A stretch of 19,321 nucleotides of DNA from an uncultured Acetatifactor sp. (GCA_910577035.1 CAJTKW010000067.1:1-19321); one strand, 5' to 3'; positions 1 through 8,199 are shown, numbered from the stretch's first letter. The notes: generated from the sequence alone by a model not told the origin. Translations and numbers: made by a program.

Positions 1-19
1 AAAAGCCCCTTATAGGGGC
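1..19 (-). terminator. Rho-independent terminator of the minus-strand ABC exporter operon
   Basis: Read on the minus strand, a GC-rich stem (GCCCCT / AGGGGC, 3-nt loop) at 5-19 is followed directly by TTTT at 4-1. It lies about 40 nt past the stop codon of the exporter gene ending at 61. The T run is cut by the window edge, so its full length is unknown. Confidence 0.6.
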
Positions 20-24
20 AATGC

Positions 25-50
25 AAGCCACCGGCTAAGCCGGTGGTCTT
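25..50. repeat. GC-rich palindrome next to the terminator
   Basis: CCACCGGC (28-35), a 3-nt loop and GCCGGTGG (39-46) form a perfect 8-bp stem. AAG/CTT extends it outside one bulged T. No T run follows on either strand, so it is not a classical terminator by itself. It could be a second stem of the terminator region or the sub-terminal hairpin of an IS200/IS605-type element lying outside the window. The sequence alone does not decide. Confidence 0.5.
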
Positions 51-60
51 GACTTCCGGC

Positions 61-1647
61 TTACATCTGAATAACCCTGTCTGCAAATACTGCTTCTTCC
101 TCGCGGTGAGTGGTGTAAATAACGGCAGCTCTGCTGCTTCTTATATAGTTCATCAGCTTTTCGGCGTGTTCCCTGTCCAGGGACGCTGTAGGCTCGTCGA
201 GAAGAAGCAGTTCCGCATCACTGTTGGAAAAGGCTCTGGCGGCATTCACTCTCTGCTGTTCCCCCCCTGAAAGCTGGGATATGGAAGAAATTTCACGGCT
301 TGAAAAAGCAGATACCCCTACAGCATTTTTTATTTCCTCCGGGCGTATGTCACTGAAACTGCCCATTAAAATATTATCGTCAATGGTGGTTTCGTAAAGC
401 TGAGATGCGGCGGGCATATAGGAGAAAATATGGTTTTCCCTAAAATATTCAGGATCATTTGCCGGAGATTTGCCAAATAGTGTTATACTGCCGGATGTGG
501 CCGCATACATCCCCATAATACAGCGGAGCAATGTGGATTTTCCACTGCCGTTTTCCCCCATGATCGCAATATGCTCCCCTTCTTTTACACATAAATTGAT
601 ATCCGACAGTATTTTTCTGCCCTCTGCTTCAAAACATAACCCGTTAATGACCAAGGCACAGCTACTGTCAGAGCTTTGAGATTTTTTTTCTCTTTTCAGG
701 CTGAAAAGCTCCTTACCATTGTCAATTGGTACGGTATTATATGGGATATATGCCGCCATTTCCTGAATATTTTGAGTTTGAGTTCCTGATTCTTCAATAA
801 TGCTTCTAACAGAAGCAAGATTCCCTCCTGATATTTTCACCCTGCCGGGCAAAAATCCCAAAACAGGATAGATGAATCCGCTTACCAGTTCGCTGATGAC
901 TCTTTGCAGGGAAATATAAAGATTATTTTTATATAATTGTTCAGCCTCAACATGGAATATATCCCTTCTGGTTTGGTCAAAACGGCTTTTTATTATGCTC
1001 TGCAGGCTGTTCATAGTAATGAAATCTGCTTTATACATGAGCTCCTCAATGTTTTTATTCTTTTCTGCTTCAAAGCCCTGGAGCTGGGAGGCATATTTTT
1101 CAGAGATGCCTCCTATCTTTTTGCCTGCAAAAATTGTGATACCTATATGAGCCATAATAAAAAATGAAACGGTATCATGAACGTTGACCGATAAAAGCAG
1201 CAGAACGCCTATTACGATCACACTGATTACCGACCGGATAATCATCACCCATAATGAGAGGGCGGAATCGGTAAAAGCGGTGATATTCTGGAGCAAATCC
1301 TCATCGTTATAGTTTGCCTCCCTTTGATCGTAGGGCAGCGCAAACAGATCCTTATACAATTCTGCCGAGCCTCTGTAAATAAGGTTTGCACACATTACAT
1401 TTCCATATACATTTACGATGTAGTCCAATGCCAGCATGAAGACCGTTGCCAGAATTAATAAAATAATCATCAATGGGGTTACACCCATGCCGCTTTCTAT
1501 TTTGCCGATAACATATTGTATCATGATGGGCGCGGTCAAAGGCAGTGCAAAAGACGTGAAAGAAAACACCATCAGCAAAGCCGCAAATTTCAGCTTATGA
1601 TTTTTTAAAATGATGGCGGTGGATTTAAGTCTGTTTAACAGTTTCAT
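61..1647 (-). CDS. ABC exporter half-transporter (permease-ATPase fusion), subunit 2
   Basis: A 528-residue protein with an N-terminal membrane domain (hydrophobic helices near residues 20-45, 57-80, 132-152 and 158-175) and a C-terminal ABC ATPase. Walker A is GENGSGKST (364-372), the signature LSGGE (459-463), Walker B LLLLDEP (480-486) and the switch histidine H514. The Q-loop position reads MPAASQL, so the glutamine that normally follows the proline is alanine. The segment where the sixth helix should lie (about 276-303) is only weakly hydrophobic. The ATG overlaps the stop of the upstream exporter gene (ATGA), which implies translational coupling and a heterodimer. Length is slightly below the usual 570-600 residues. 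The substrate is unknown: no precursor peptide or biosynthetic gene is visible nearby. Peptide, drug or lipid export are all possible. Confidence 0.88.
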   Translation of the reverse strand: MKLLNRLKSTAIILKNHKLKFAALLMVFSFTSFALPLTAPIMIQYVIGKIESGMGVTPLMIILLILATVFMLALDYIVNVYGNVMCANLIYRGSAELYKDLFALPYDQREANYNDEDLLQNITAFTDSALSLWVMIIRSVISVIVIGVLLLLSVNVHDTVSFFIMAHIGITIFAGKKIGGISEKYASQLQGFEAEKNKNIEELMYKADFITMNSLQSIIKSRFDQTRRDIFHVEAEQLYKNNLYISLQRVISELVSGFIYPVLGFLPGRVKISGGNLASVRSIIEESGTQTQNIQEMAAYIPYNTVPIDNGKELFSLKREKKSQSSDSSCALVINGLCFEAEGRKILSDINLCVKEGEHIAIMGENGSGKSTLLRCIMGMYAATSGSITLFGKSPANDPEYFRENHIFSYMPAASQLYETTIDDNILMGSFSDIRPEEIKNAVGVSAFSSREISSISQLSGGEQQRVNAARAFSNSDAELLLLDEPTASLDREHAEKLMNYIRSSRAAVIYTTHREEEAVFADRVIQM

Positions 1648-3338
1648 TGTCCTTTTCCCATTCCTTTCATATATCCCATATCGAGAATCTTTACACCCCC
1701 CAGGGAACTATCCTCAAAATCCGTATGCGAGGACATAATAAGTATTTGTTCTTTTTCTCTGATTTGTGTAAGGATTTTTCCGAATATCTCCCTTCGTGAG
1801 CCGGGGTCAATTGCAGAGAAACTTTCATCGGAAATGATTACGTCATAATCTCCGTAAAAGGCTCTGGCAAGACATATTCTCTGCTGTTCTCCCGAAGATA
1901 GATTAAGCATGGAAACTGGAGTGTCTATACCCCCTTGAAATTTGGGGACAAGGTTTTTTAATCCCGTTTGCTCCAAGGCATAATCAAGCTTAATTTCATC
2001 TGCATCCTGAAACATTGTGATATTTTCTTTCACTGTACCTGAAATAAGCTGAGGTTCCTGATTTAAATACAAAATTCTTTTCCAAAAGGAGCTTTCCTTA
2101 ATGCTTTTCAGATTTTTACCGTTACAGATGATATTTCCTTCATAGCCTTTAATCAGATCTGCAAAAATTTTCAGCAGGGTGGATTTACCGCAGCCTGACA
2201 CTCCATTTAAAATCAAACATTCACCTGATTTTATGTCTATATTTAAGTTTTCAAAGAGACTTTTTCCCTGTAAGGCTTCTTTTCCCTGTAAAGCCTTTTT
2301 TTCATAGAATGTTTCTTCCTCTCGTCCATCTTCATAGGCAAAGCTTAGATTTTGCGCCGAAATGGAAGTAATCTTTTCTATATCTTCAATTCCGTCAGAA
2401 GTTTCAACCTGTGAGGTCAGCAAAGCATTTATTCTGCTGTTCATGCCCTTAAGCTGCTGATAATCAGAAATACAGGCGGGAATTTGATATAGAGCAGTGG
2501 TCAAAAAACCCACTGCCGCCAAAAGTACAATCAAGTCGCTGGTTTCAATGCTGCCCCTGGAAACACCATATCCCCCGATTAGCAGTATGACACAGGTATT
2601 CAGGATTGTGTTTGCGGAACCTAAAATTCTCTGCATTGTCATTGTGCCTAAGATTTTTCCCTGGTCAATCTTGTAGTCAGCAATTTCTTTTTGATAGGGT
2701 TCAATAACTCTTTCACCGTTGAGAACATAGGCAGCTTCACGATTTCGCACCAGCTCCGCATTGTGATTGTAAATGGCACCCATATGAAAATAGAGCCTTT
2801 CATTCTGTTCCGGCAGTTTTCTTCCCCTGTAGGCGCTTATTGAGATTGCTGCCAGGGATATGAAAAGGGTCAAGGCCAGAAGCCAGGGCTCAATCATAAT
2901 GACATATATACTTGTTAAAATTACCGAGACAGCAGTTCCTGAAATTTTTAGTATAAATCCTGAAAGCTGCTCAGAATAGGTAAAAATATCATTTCGAATA
3001 ATGGGCAGCATTTTTTCGGCATTTTCGTTGTTTTTATAATTTGCGCCAAGCCAAATGTCTAAAGCATTTTGCTCCAATGCTTCTATCAGTCTTTGCTTAA
3101 TTGCCAAAGCCTTATTATTTTGAACGCAGAGAAGCAATGCTGATATAATTACGCTGACTGAAAATACTGCAAGTATGCCCCATAGCTTGTTTGGATTTTT
3201 TGTTAAAACACTGTCCGCCAAAAGCCCTATGCACTCCAAATAAACGATACTCAGACCTGAACTCAAACAGACGGCAAGTCCCGCCGCAAACAAGCTGCCG
3301 GCAGATTTTTTTAGAATATCTTTTGATTGGGTATTCAT
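1644..3338 (-). CDS. ABC exporter half-transporter (permease-ATPase fusion), subunit 1
   Basis: A 564-residue permease-ATPase with helices near residues 12-35, 52-72, 130-148, 150-170, 243-257 and 267-288. The ATPase has Walker A GVSGCGKST (379-387), Q427, signature LSSGE (480-484, canonical LSGGQ), Walker B IISDE (501-505) and H538. The start at 3338 (MNTQSKD) is preferred: GAGGG lies 11 nt upstream, and the TTG that would extend the frame to 3407 falls inside the promoter. Residues 349-359 are a tandem repeat (ALQGK-E-ALQGK) from a local DNA duplication in the linker before the ATPase. It is the first gene of the pair and overlaps its partner by 4 nt. The family is ABC exporters (type IV fold); the substrate is unknown. 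Confidence 0.88.
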   Translation of the reverse strand: MNTQSKDILKKSAGSLFAAGLAVCLSSGLSIVYLECIGLLADSVLTKNPNKLWGILAVFSVSVIISALLLCVQNNKALAIKQRLIEALEQNALDIWLGANYKNNENAEKMLPIIRNDIFTYSEQLSGFILKISGTAVSVILTSIYVIMIEPWLLALTLFISLAAISISAYRGRKLPEQNERLYFHMGAIYNHNAELVRNREAAYVLNGERVIEPYQKEIADYKIDQGKILGTMTMQRILGSANTILNTCVILLIGGYGVSRGSIETSDLIVLLAAVGFLTTALYQIPACISDYQQLKGMNSRINALLTSQVETSDGIEDIEKITSISAQNLSFAYEDGREEETFYEKKALQGKEALQGKSLFENLNIDIKSGECLILNGVSGCGKSTLLKIFADLIKGYEGNIICNGKNLKSIKESSFWKRILYLNQEPQLISGTVKENITMFQDADEIKLDYALEQTGLKNLVPKFQGGIDTPVSMLNLSSGEQQRICLARAFYGDYDVIISDESFSAIDPGSRREIFGKILTQIREKEQILIMSSHTDFEDSSLGGVKILDMGYMKGMGKGQ

Positions 3339-3388
3339 TTTTATTTTTCCCTCATAGCAAAGTAAAATGTAACCTGTCTTTATAAAAA

Positions 3389-3417
3389 ATCTTATCATAA
3401 GCTTCAATAGATTTCAA
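3389..3417 (-). promoter_or_regulatory. Sigma-A-type promoter of the exporter pair
   Basis: On the minus strand, -35 TTGAAA (3417-3412), a 17-nt spacer and -10 TAAGAT (3394-3389), with an extended TG one base before the -10. The expected transcript starts near 3382 and gives a leader of about 44 nt before the ATG at 3338. This placement rules out the upstream TTG start at 3407. Confidence 0.65.
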
Positions 3418-3644
3418 TGAAAAACCATCAGCGGCCCGATGTGGTATATCGTCCGGACCTGCGCGGCCGGTTAATAAAGTAGAAACTATTTCCAATCGTG
3501 ATAAAAAAATAATACACTTATATATAGCATAAACGACAATTTTATGATAAAGTATTCATGTTAAGCATATAGAGATAAAAGCGCAAAGTAAAGCAGACTT
3601 CAAAGCGACAGATGAAGTTGGAAGCGCGCGTGAAGGAGATACGA

Positions 3645-3794
3645 ATGAGCTATGAGGAATTAAATTTAAAAGGCTTTATATACGAAATGAAAGAAGTATC
3701 AAGTGGTCCTCACCCACGAAAATTTTGTTTTGTACTGGGGGCAGGTGCTTCGATCTCTTCCGGAATAAAATCAGGCCAGGAGCTGGTTACATAA
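3645..3794 (+). pseudogene. Truncated N-terminus of a SIR2-like domain protein
   Basis: A 49-codon frame (MSYEELNLKG... to ...SGQELVT) with a good Shine-Dalgarno AAGGAGA five nt upstream of the ATG. Residues 27-46 read FCFVLGAGASISSGIKSGQE, which matches the first nucleotide-binding motif (GAGAS...GI) of SIR2 and SIR2-like NAD-binding proteins, many of which act in anti-phage defence. The family usually runs to several hundred residues, but here a TAA follows after one motif and nothing downstream resembles the rest of the fold. I infer a deletion remnant left at the border of the next ABC operon. A functional micro-protein cannot be excluded but seems unlikely. Confidence 0.6.
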
Positions 3795-3840
3795 TGTATA
3801 AAAATTGAGGATTAACAAAAACGCCATTGCCTGATTTTAT
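3765..3840. repeat. 12-bp perfect inverted repeat at the SIR2 truncation
   Basis: ATAAAATCAGGC at 3765-3776 (inside the SIR2 remnant) recurs as its reverse complement GCCTGATTTTAT at 3829-3840, 52 nt apart, with the premature stop codon between the arms. It may be a relic of the rearrangement that cut the gene, or chance in AT-rich DNA. Confidence 0.45.
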
Positions 3841-3924
3841 AATAAACATATGAGAACAAATGCAGGCCGCAATATTATGAAAGGAATCAGGGTAATTGCC
3901 CTAAGTCTTCAGAGAGGTGAGCAA

Positions 3925-4572
3925 ATGGAAATGGAAGTACGCAATTTAGTAAAAACATATGTCAAGAAAAAGAATAGGATTGAAGTATTAAAGAATTTTA
4001 ATTATACCTTTACAGGCCGAAATATCTACCTGGTCAAGGGCAGGTCGGGGGTTGGTAAATCAACGCTGCTGTCCATACTGGCATTGATGGATGACTGCGA
4101 CTCGGGAGAAATTATTTATAACGGAAAGGACATTACGAAGCTGCAAAAAGGCGAGAAGGCCGATTTCCGCTATCATAATATAGGGTATGTCTTTCAGGAG
4201 TATAATCTGTTTTCCGCATTGACGGTGGAAGAAAATGTTATGATGGCATTTGCGGAAGATAAAGTAAAGCAAAAGGAGTTGGATCATATAGATGAGATTC
4301 TTCGGAAAATAGGGCTGCATGAAAGGAAGCATCATAAGGCCAGCGAGCTTTCGGGGGGAGAGATGCAGCGGGCCGCCATTGCCAGAGCATTTGTGAAAAA
4401 ACCTTCCATTTTAATATGTGATGAGCCTGTATCGAATTTGGACGAAGACAACACCAATGAAATCAAGAAAATATTATCCTCGTATGTGCAGCAAAATGAT
4501 GTGATTTGTATTATTTCCTGCCATGGAAATGTTATGGATGAGATTGCATCAAATATTATAACCTTGAAATAG
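3925..4572 (+). CDS. ABC transporter ATPase of the MacB/LolD/FtsE class
   Basis: A stand-alone 215-residue ABC ATPase with Walker A GRSGVGKST (39-47), Q-loop VFQEYNLF (Q91), signature LSGGEMQR (142-149), Walker B ILICDE (162-167) and H200. The length and the Q-loop and signature style fit the family that powers MacB/LolC/FtsX-like permeases. The frame is open from 3850, but the start at 3925 is chosen because AGAGAGGTGA lies just upstream and the protein then begins a few residues before the first beta strand. It is followed after 29 nt by two permeases, so it probably energises a mechanotransmission-type complex at the membrane (peptide, antibiotic or lipid handling). No two-component or peptide gene that would define the substrate is present. 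Confidence 0.9.
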   Translation: MEMEVRNLVKTYVKKKNRIEVLKNFNYTFTGRNIYLVKGRSGVGKSTLLSILALMDDCDSGEIIYNGKDITKLQKGEKADFRYHNIGYVFQEYNLFSALTVEENVMMAFAEDKVKQKELDHIDEILRKIGLHERKHHKASELSGGEMQRAAIARAFVKKPSILICDEPVSNLDEDNTNEIKKILSSYVQQNDVICIISCHGNVMDEIASNIITLK

Positions 4573-4601
4573 CATGGCTGGTTTTGGAGGGAGGAAAAAG
4601 G

Positions 4602-5786
4602 ATGAGTCATATTATTTGGAAGGAATTGTTACGATCAAAAAAGTATATGACATTGCTTTATATTATAGTTACATTTATGTTTTTCATAGTAGGTGTTTTG
4701 GTTATAAACCACAACAGGGATATGGCCGGGTTTGTTGGCCCTGACATAGAAATTTACGGGACGTTAGTAATGGATGAAAATCCGTATGCGTATTGCTCGA
4801 CGCTGAATGTGGAACAATGGGAAGTTTTAAATCATGAACAAGTGGATGTTTATTATATGATTATTCGGAATCTTGTGGAGCTGACGGATAATACTACTCT
4901 TGCACGCGTAGGATTTTATCTTTTAGGGTGTCCGGTAGACTTTATAAATAACAGGCTTTCAGAATATATCGTGGAAGGAAGGGTGCCGGAGCTGGGCCGT
5001 CATGAAGTAATGATGGGAGAAAATATGGCCCGGCTGTACGGATTGTCAGTGGGGTCTGTGTTTGATCATTCGCTGGTTTCCACATCGGCATATCAAGATG
5101 ATGGAATTGTCGGCATTGCAATCAGCGTGGAAGAAGATGCACGGGAAGATGAGGCGCAATGGACTGTGACCGGGATTATCAGTAGCCATCAGAAGCAACT
5201 GGATTGTAGCTTATTCCTGCCGGTAGAAGAGGAAAAGATTTCGGATTTGAGTAATAAAGTCAATATATACTTAAACGGAAAGGTTACGGGGAAAGAATAT
5301 CTGCAGATAAAAAATGAGATATTGGAAGGCATGGGTGAAGTGCGGGGATACCTGTATCAATATTACTATGAAAGGATAAAAAAGCAGAACGAGGCAAGGT
5401 TTATCATTTTTTCCGTAGCGGTCAGTATGTTGGTGATTACTTATATACTGATGATTTATATCTTCAAAAGCGATGCCAGAAAAATAGGAATATTGAATGC
5501 TTTGGGATTAAAAAACGGCACCATTACAAAGTATTATTTGTCCCTGTTTTCTATCATATGTCTGCTGGGCTTTGTGACATCGATTATATTGATTTCTTTA
5601 TATAATATTTATAAAAACAGCAGTTTGGTGGTTATACTGGGGGTATCGGAAACAGCTTATGCGTTGGATTTGAAGACATGCCTGATCTTAATTTCAGGTG
5701 GTATCCTTTTCCTGCTGTTACTGGGAGTCATTGTCAGTGTGAAGGTTTACCGCTGCAGGATCATGTATTCTGTTGCACAGAAATAA
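4602..5786 (+). CDS. FtsX/MacB-like ABC permease, first subunit
   Basis: A 394-residue membrane protein with the MacB topology: one N-terminal helix (about 17-36), a large extracytoplasmic domain (about 40-260), then three C-terminal helices (about 264-286, 307-330 and 360-383). The ATG at 4602 follows GGAGGGAGG with a 7-nt gap. The TTG at 4584 is inside that ribosome binding site and is rejected. The C-terminal part contains the FtsX-like segment around KIGILNALGLKNGTI, where the cytoplasmic coupling loop contacts the ATPase. It is co-transcribed with the ATPase upstream and a second permease downstream (14-nt gap), so the working unit is probably a heterodimeric permease with an ATPase dimer. 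Confidence 0.85.
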   Translation: MSHIIWKELLRSKKYMTLLYIIVTFMFFIVGVLVINHNRDMAGFVGPDIEIYGTLVMDENPYAYCSTLNVEQWEVLNHEQVDVYYMIIRNLVELTDNTTLARVGFYLLGCPVDFINNRLSEYIVEGRVPELGRHEVMMGENMARLYGLSVGSVFDHSLVSTSAYQDDGIVGIAISVEEDAREDEAQWTVTGIISSHQKQLDCSLFLPVEEEKISDLSNKVNIYLNGKVTGKEYLQIKNEILEGMGEVRGYLYQYYYERIKKQNEARFIIFSVAVSMLVITYILMIYIFKSDARKIGILNALGLKNGTITKYYLSLFSIICLLGFVTSIILISLYNIYKNSSLVVILGVSETAYALDLKTCLILISGGILFLLLLGVIVSVKVYRCRIMYSVAQK

Positions 5787-5800
5787 GCGGGGTGGACAGT

Positions 5801-6856
5801 ATGCTTTATTCTATTTTAAAAAAAGAGGTCATGTCTTCAAAGAAAATATATCTACAGACAGGCTTTTCTTTTATCATGGTTTTTCTGTTGGGCTTTCTTA
5901 CTGTAGTTTATTGGAATTATACCAAAATCGAGACCAGAGGGCATGATGTTGTTTTTTCCGGTAACCACGTTGAAAGTTTTGGGGATTGGCAGGTTATTGA
6001 CCGCGGTGATGAATTATTGAATGCCTTGGATGATACGGCCGGATTAAAGGCATATGGGATCTTCATGAGCCCGATTACAAAAAATGCGGAGCCGTTATAC
6101 GTAGTAGCATGTTCGGGGCAATTTTTTGAGGACAATCTATTTCCTTATATTGTTTCCGGGTCTCGTGAGTACGGCGAAAATATCCTTTGGATTGGAAATG
6201 TATTTGCTGCGATTACTGATCTGAAGGTGGGGGGTACTGTAGACGGGGAAGCCGTACATTTGACAGTGGGAGCAATCGTAGATACATTTGACGCGAAATA
6301 CAATAACGCAATGTTCATGTGCTTGGATGACAGTGTTTACAATAGAATCGTCATAAATTTTGAAGACAAGGCCGGAAAAGAAAATTATTATTCAGTAATA
6401 TCCCGGTTTCGTAACGAGGCAGGGCTAAACGGATTTGCCGATGAGCCGTATCGGGATAAGGAAAAGGCCAGGAAACAGATGAAGCAGGTGGGATTTGCAC
6501 TGTGTGCCTTTGCATTCTTTTTCGCAGTATTGCCGGTAGCTTATTTATTAAAGGGTCAGCAGCAGAAAATGGCGATCTTATATACCCTGGGGTATAGAAG
6601 AGGGAAAATTATCAGGGTATATCTTCGCCTGATTTTTACGCCGTTTCTTGTTTCGTGTCTGCTGGCAAATGTGATGATTGCTTTGGTGACAGGTCTGAAA
6701 GACAAAATTGATTTCAGTGATATAATACAATATGCTGCATATGATAAAGAATTTATCTTTGTTCAGGGGATCGCGGCCGTCGTGTTATTTCTTATATCGG
6801 TGATTTCCTTGACGGCTTTCACCCGGAATAGTCGAAGAACATTGAAGGTTATGTAG
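5801..6856 (+). CDS. FtsX/MacB-like ABC permease, second subunit
   Basis: A 351-residue membrane protein with the same layout as its neighbour: an N-terminal helix (about 19-38), an extracytoplasmic domain (about 40-220) and three C-terminal helices (about 230-247, 275-300 and 325-345). The loop KMAILYTLGYRRGKI corresponds to the KIGILNALGL segment of the first permease. The ATG at 5801 lies six nt after GGGGTGG. The frame is open upstream to 5678, but that part overlaps the preceding gene. The shorter extracytoplasmic domain suggests a divergent paralogue that partners the first permease rather than a duplicate. Confidence 0.83.
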   Translation: MLYSILKKEVMSSKKIYLQTGFSFIMVFLLGFLTVVYWNYTKIETRGHDVVFSGNHVESFGDWQVIDRGDELLNALDDTAGLKAYGIFMSPITKNAEPLYVVACSGQFFEDNLFPYIVSGSREYGENILWIGNVFAAITDLKVGGTVDGEAVHLTVGAIVDTFDAKYNNAMFMCLDDSVYNRIVINFEDKAGKENYYSVISRFRNEAGLNGFADEPYRDKEKARKQMKQVGFALCAFAFFFAVLPVAYLLKGQQQKMAILYTLGYRRGKIIRVYLRLIFTPFLVSCLLANVMIALVTGLKDKIDFSDIIQYAAYDKEFIFVQGIAAVVLFLISVISLTAFTRNSRRTLKVM

Positions 6857-6890
6857 CAAATATATGATAAATAAAAAGGGGGGCGATGCT

Positions 6891-7064
6891 ATGCAGGAAA
6901 GATTTATCAAAATTTATTCACAGGGCAGAATGAGAAAGATAGAGATCTGGGAGGACCGGGCAACAGGGGTGCAGTACCTCTATGTGAAGGAGGGGTATGG
7001 AATAGCAATCACGCCGCTGCTGGATAAAAAGGAAAGAATGGAAAGCAGACAGATAGATAAATGA
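6891..7064 (+). CDS. Small DUF6440-like protein
   Basis: A 57-residue protein. The ATG at 6891 follows an AAGGGGGG ribosome binding site with a 7-nt gap; an upstream ATG at 6864 has none. Residues about 22-42 carry a D-x-ATGVQYLYV segment followed by GYGIAITPLLDK. This matches the pattern I know from DUF6440 proteins (RF... D-TGV-YL ... GYG...TPLLD). The function of that family is unknown. It has no signal peptide or membrane segment. It lies 34 nt behind the second permease and directly before a strong terminator, so it is the last gene of the ABC operon and may be an accessory to it. Identification is from memory of the motif. Confidence 0.7.
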   Translation: MQERFIKIYSQGRMRKIEIWEDRATGVQYLYVKEGYGIAITPLLDKKERMESRQIDK

Positions 7065-7102
7065 AAAATATTCTCCCCGGTTATGCCGGGGAGAATATTT
7101 TT
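7064..7102 (+). terminator. Strong Rho-independent terminator
   Basis: A near-perfect inverted repeat with arms 7064-7080 (AAAAATATTCTCCCCGG) and 7086-7102 (CCGGGGAGAATATTTTT) and a 5-nt loop, ending in a T tract. It starts at the stop codon of the small gene and closes the ABC operon. The A/T-rich outer arms let it work in both directions in principle, but no minus-strand gene needs it. Confidence 0.92.
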
Positions 7103-7226
7103 CCCGCGGTGCACCCGGCGGCGCATGTTTCGGTGCCTGACTGCCTGCAGGCAGTTTGCCTGGCGGGAGGAGTGTCTGAATTGCTATGAATTAAATAAAG
7201 CCTTCCACAAGGTAATATTTTAGCCC

Positions 7227-7255
7227 TTGCAAGCGGCAGGAAACTATTATATAGT
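7227..7255 (+). promoter_or_regulatory. Near-consensus sigma-A promoter of the acyltransferase gene
   Basis: TTGCAA (7227-7232), a 17-nt spacer and TATAGT (7250-7255) put transcription start near 7262. The rest of the gap after the terminator (7103-7226) holds only a 14-bp palindrome, CTGCCTGCAGGCAG, near 7141-7154. Confidence 0.75.
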
Positions 7256-7353
7256 AATACATGGCGGATTGCTATTACAGGGGAAGAAAGAGATTTGGCG
7301 GGCAGACGAAAGTGGTTTATCAGCCGGAAGGATTTCAGGAGCAGGATACGGTT

Positions 7354-8181
7354 ATGGAAGTGATGGAACTGGTGAAATTATTGGAAATACCCGAAGAAGT
7401 GGAAAGAAAGCTGGCGGAATATGGGAACAGCAGAGATATTATTATTTCCGATGATATGACAGCAAAAATTTTAAGGCGCAACCAATGGGAAGAAGGACTC
7501 AAAAACCTGCAGGAGGCGTTGGGGGATGATCCCACAGGAGTAAAAATACTGTGGGAGCTGCTCCATATTGTCAGTACTTATTCCTATGGCGAATACAGGA
7601 AACGCGGCATTTCTGATGAGATATTTGCGGCTACCATGAAATTTTGCACCAGGTTTTTGCGGGAGCGCTATCATACCTATGGGGATTACAATTTCGTGTG
7701 GGCATGGTGGTTTCCACGACAGATTTCCTTAAATGAATATCGGATCGGCGCGCTGGAATATGAATTTGTGGACGGTGAAGAGAGAGAAATTGCAATCCAT
7801 ATTCCTTCGGATGCGGATATGGGGAGGGAGTCGGTTTTCCGTTCTCTGGAGGACTTTAAGCAGTTCAGGAACAGATATTTCTCGGGATGGGCAGATGTGG
7901 GCATGACGTGCGATACCTGGATGTTAATGCCGGAATTAAAAGATATGTTAGGGGAAGGCTCCAATATAGCTGCATTCCAGAAGCTGTTTGAGATCGACCG
8001 TGTGGATTATGAAGCAATGTGGTATATGGGGTGGATTTTTCCGGGGAGGGAAACGATTGATGAAAGCTTACCGGAGGAGACCACGCTTCAGCGGAACCTG
8101 AAAAAGTATCTGCTGGCAGGGAAGAAATTCGGAGTTGCCAGGGGGCATCTTGGTGTAAAGGAAAGTTCTAAGGCCGTATAG
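7354..8181 (+). CDS. GNAT-like acyltransferase (NAT_N / GNAT_C type)
   Basis: A 275-residue soluble protein. I place it in the clostridial acyltransferases with an N-terminal helical NAT_N region and a C-terminal GNAT-like half (formerly DUF5596), judging by WWFPRQISLNEYRIGALEYE (about 118-137), the AIHIPSDAD segment (147-155), DTWMLMPEL (187-195) and YMGWIFPGR (224-232). The acyl donor and acceptor are unknown. The frame is open from an ATG at 7261, but that codon coincides with the predicted transcription start, so the ATG at 7354 is preferred. AGGAG lies 12 nt upstream, rather far, and GTG 7360 or ATG 7363 are alternatives. The next gene (ABC-F) starts 74 nt downstream with no terminator between. 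Confidence 0.75.
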   Translation: MEVMELVKLLEIPEEVERKLAEYGNSRDIIISDDMTAKILRRNQWEEGLKNLQEALGDDPTGVKILWELLHIVSTYSYGEYRKRGISDEIFAATMKFCTRFLRERYHTYGDYNFVWAWWFPRQISLNEYRIGALEYEFVDGEEREIAIHIPSDADMGRESVFRSLEDFKQFRNRYFSGWADVGMTCDTWMLMPELKDMLGEGSNIAAFQKLFEIDRVDYEAMWYMGWIFPGRETIDESLPEETTLQRNLKKYLLAGKKFGVARGHLGVKESSKAV

Positions 8182-8199
8182 CAGACTTTTCTATAGGCT

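Noticed and set aside
3408..3644. Possible small precursor-peptide gene for the ABC exporter
   Set aside because: No short frame here has a ribosome binding site with a leader and a Cys- or Gly-Gly-type core.
7261..7353. N-terminal extension of the acyltransferase from ATG 7261
   Set aside because: That ATG falls on the predicted transcription start of a near-consensus promoter and has no ribosome binding site.
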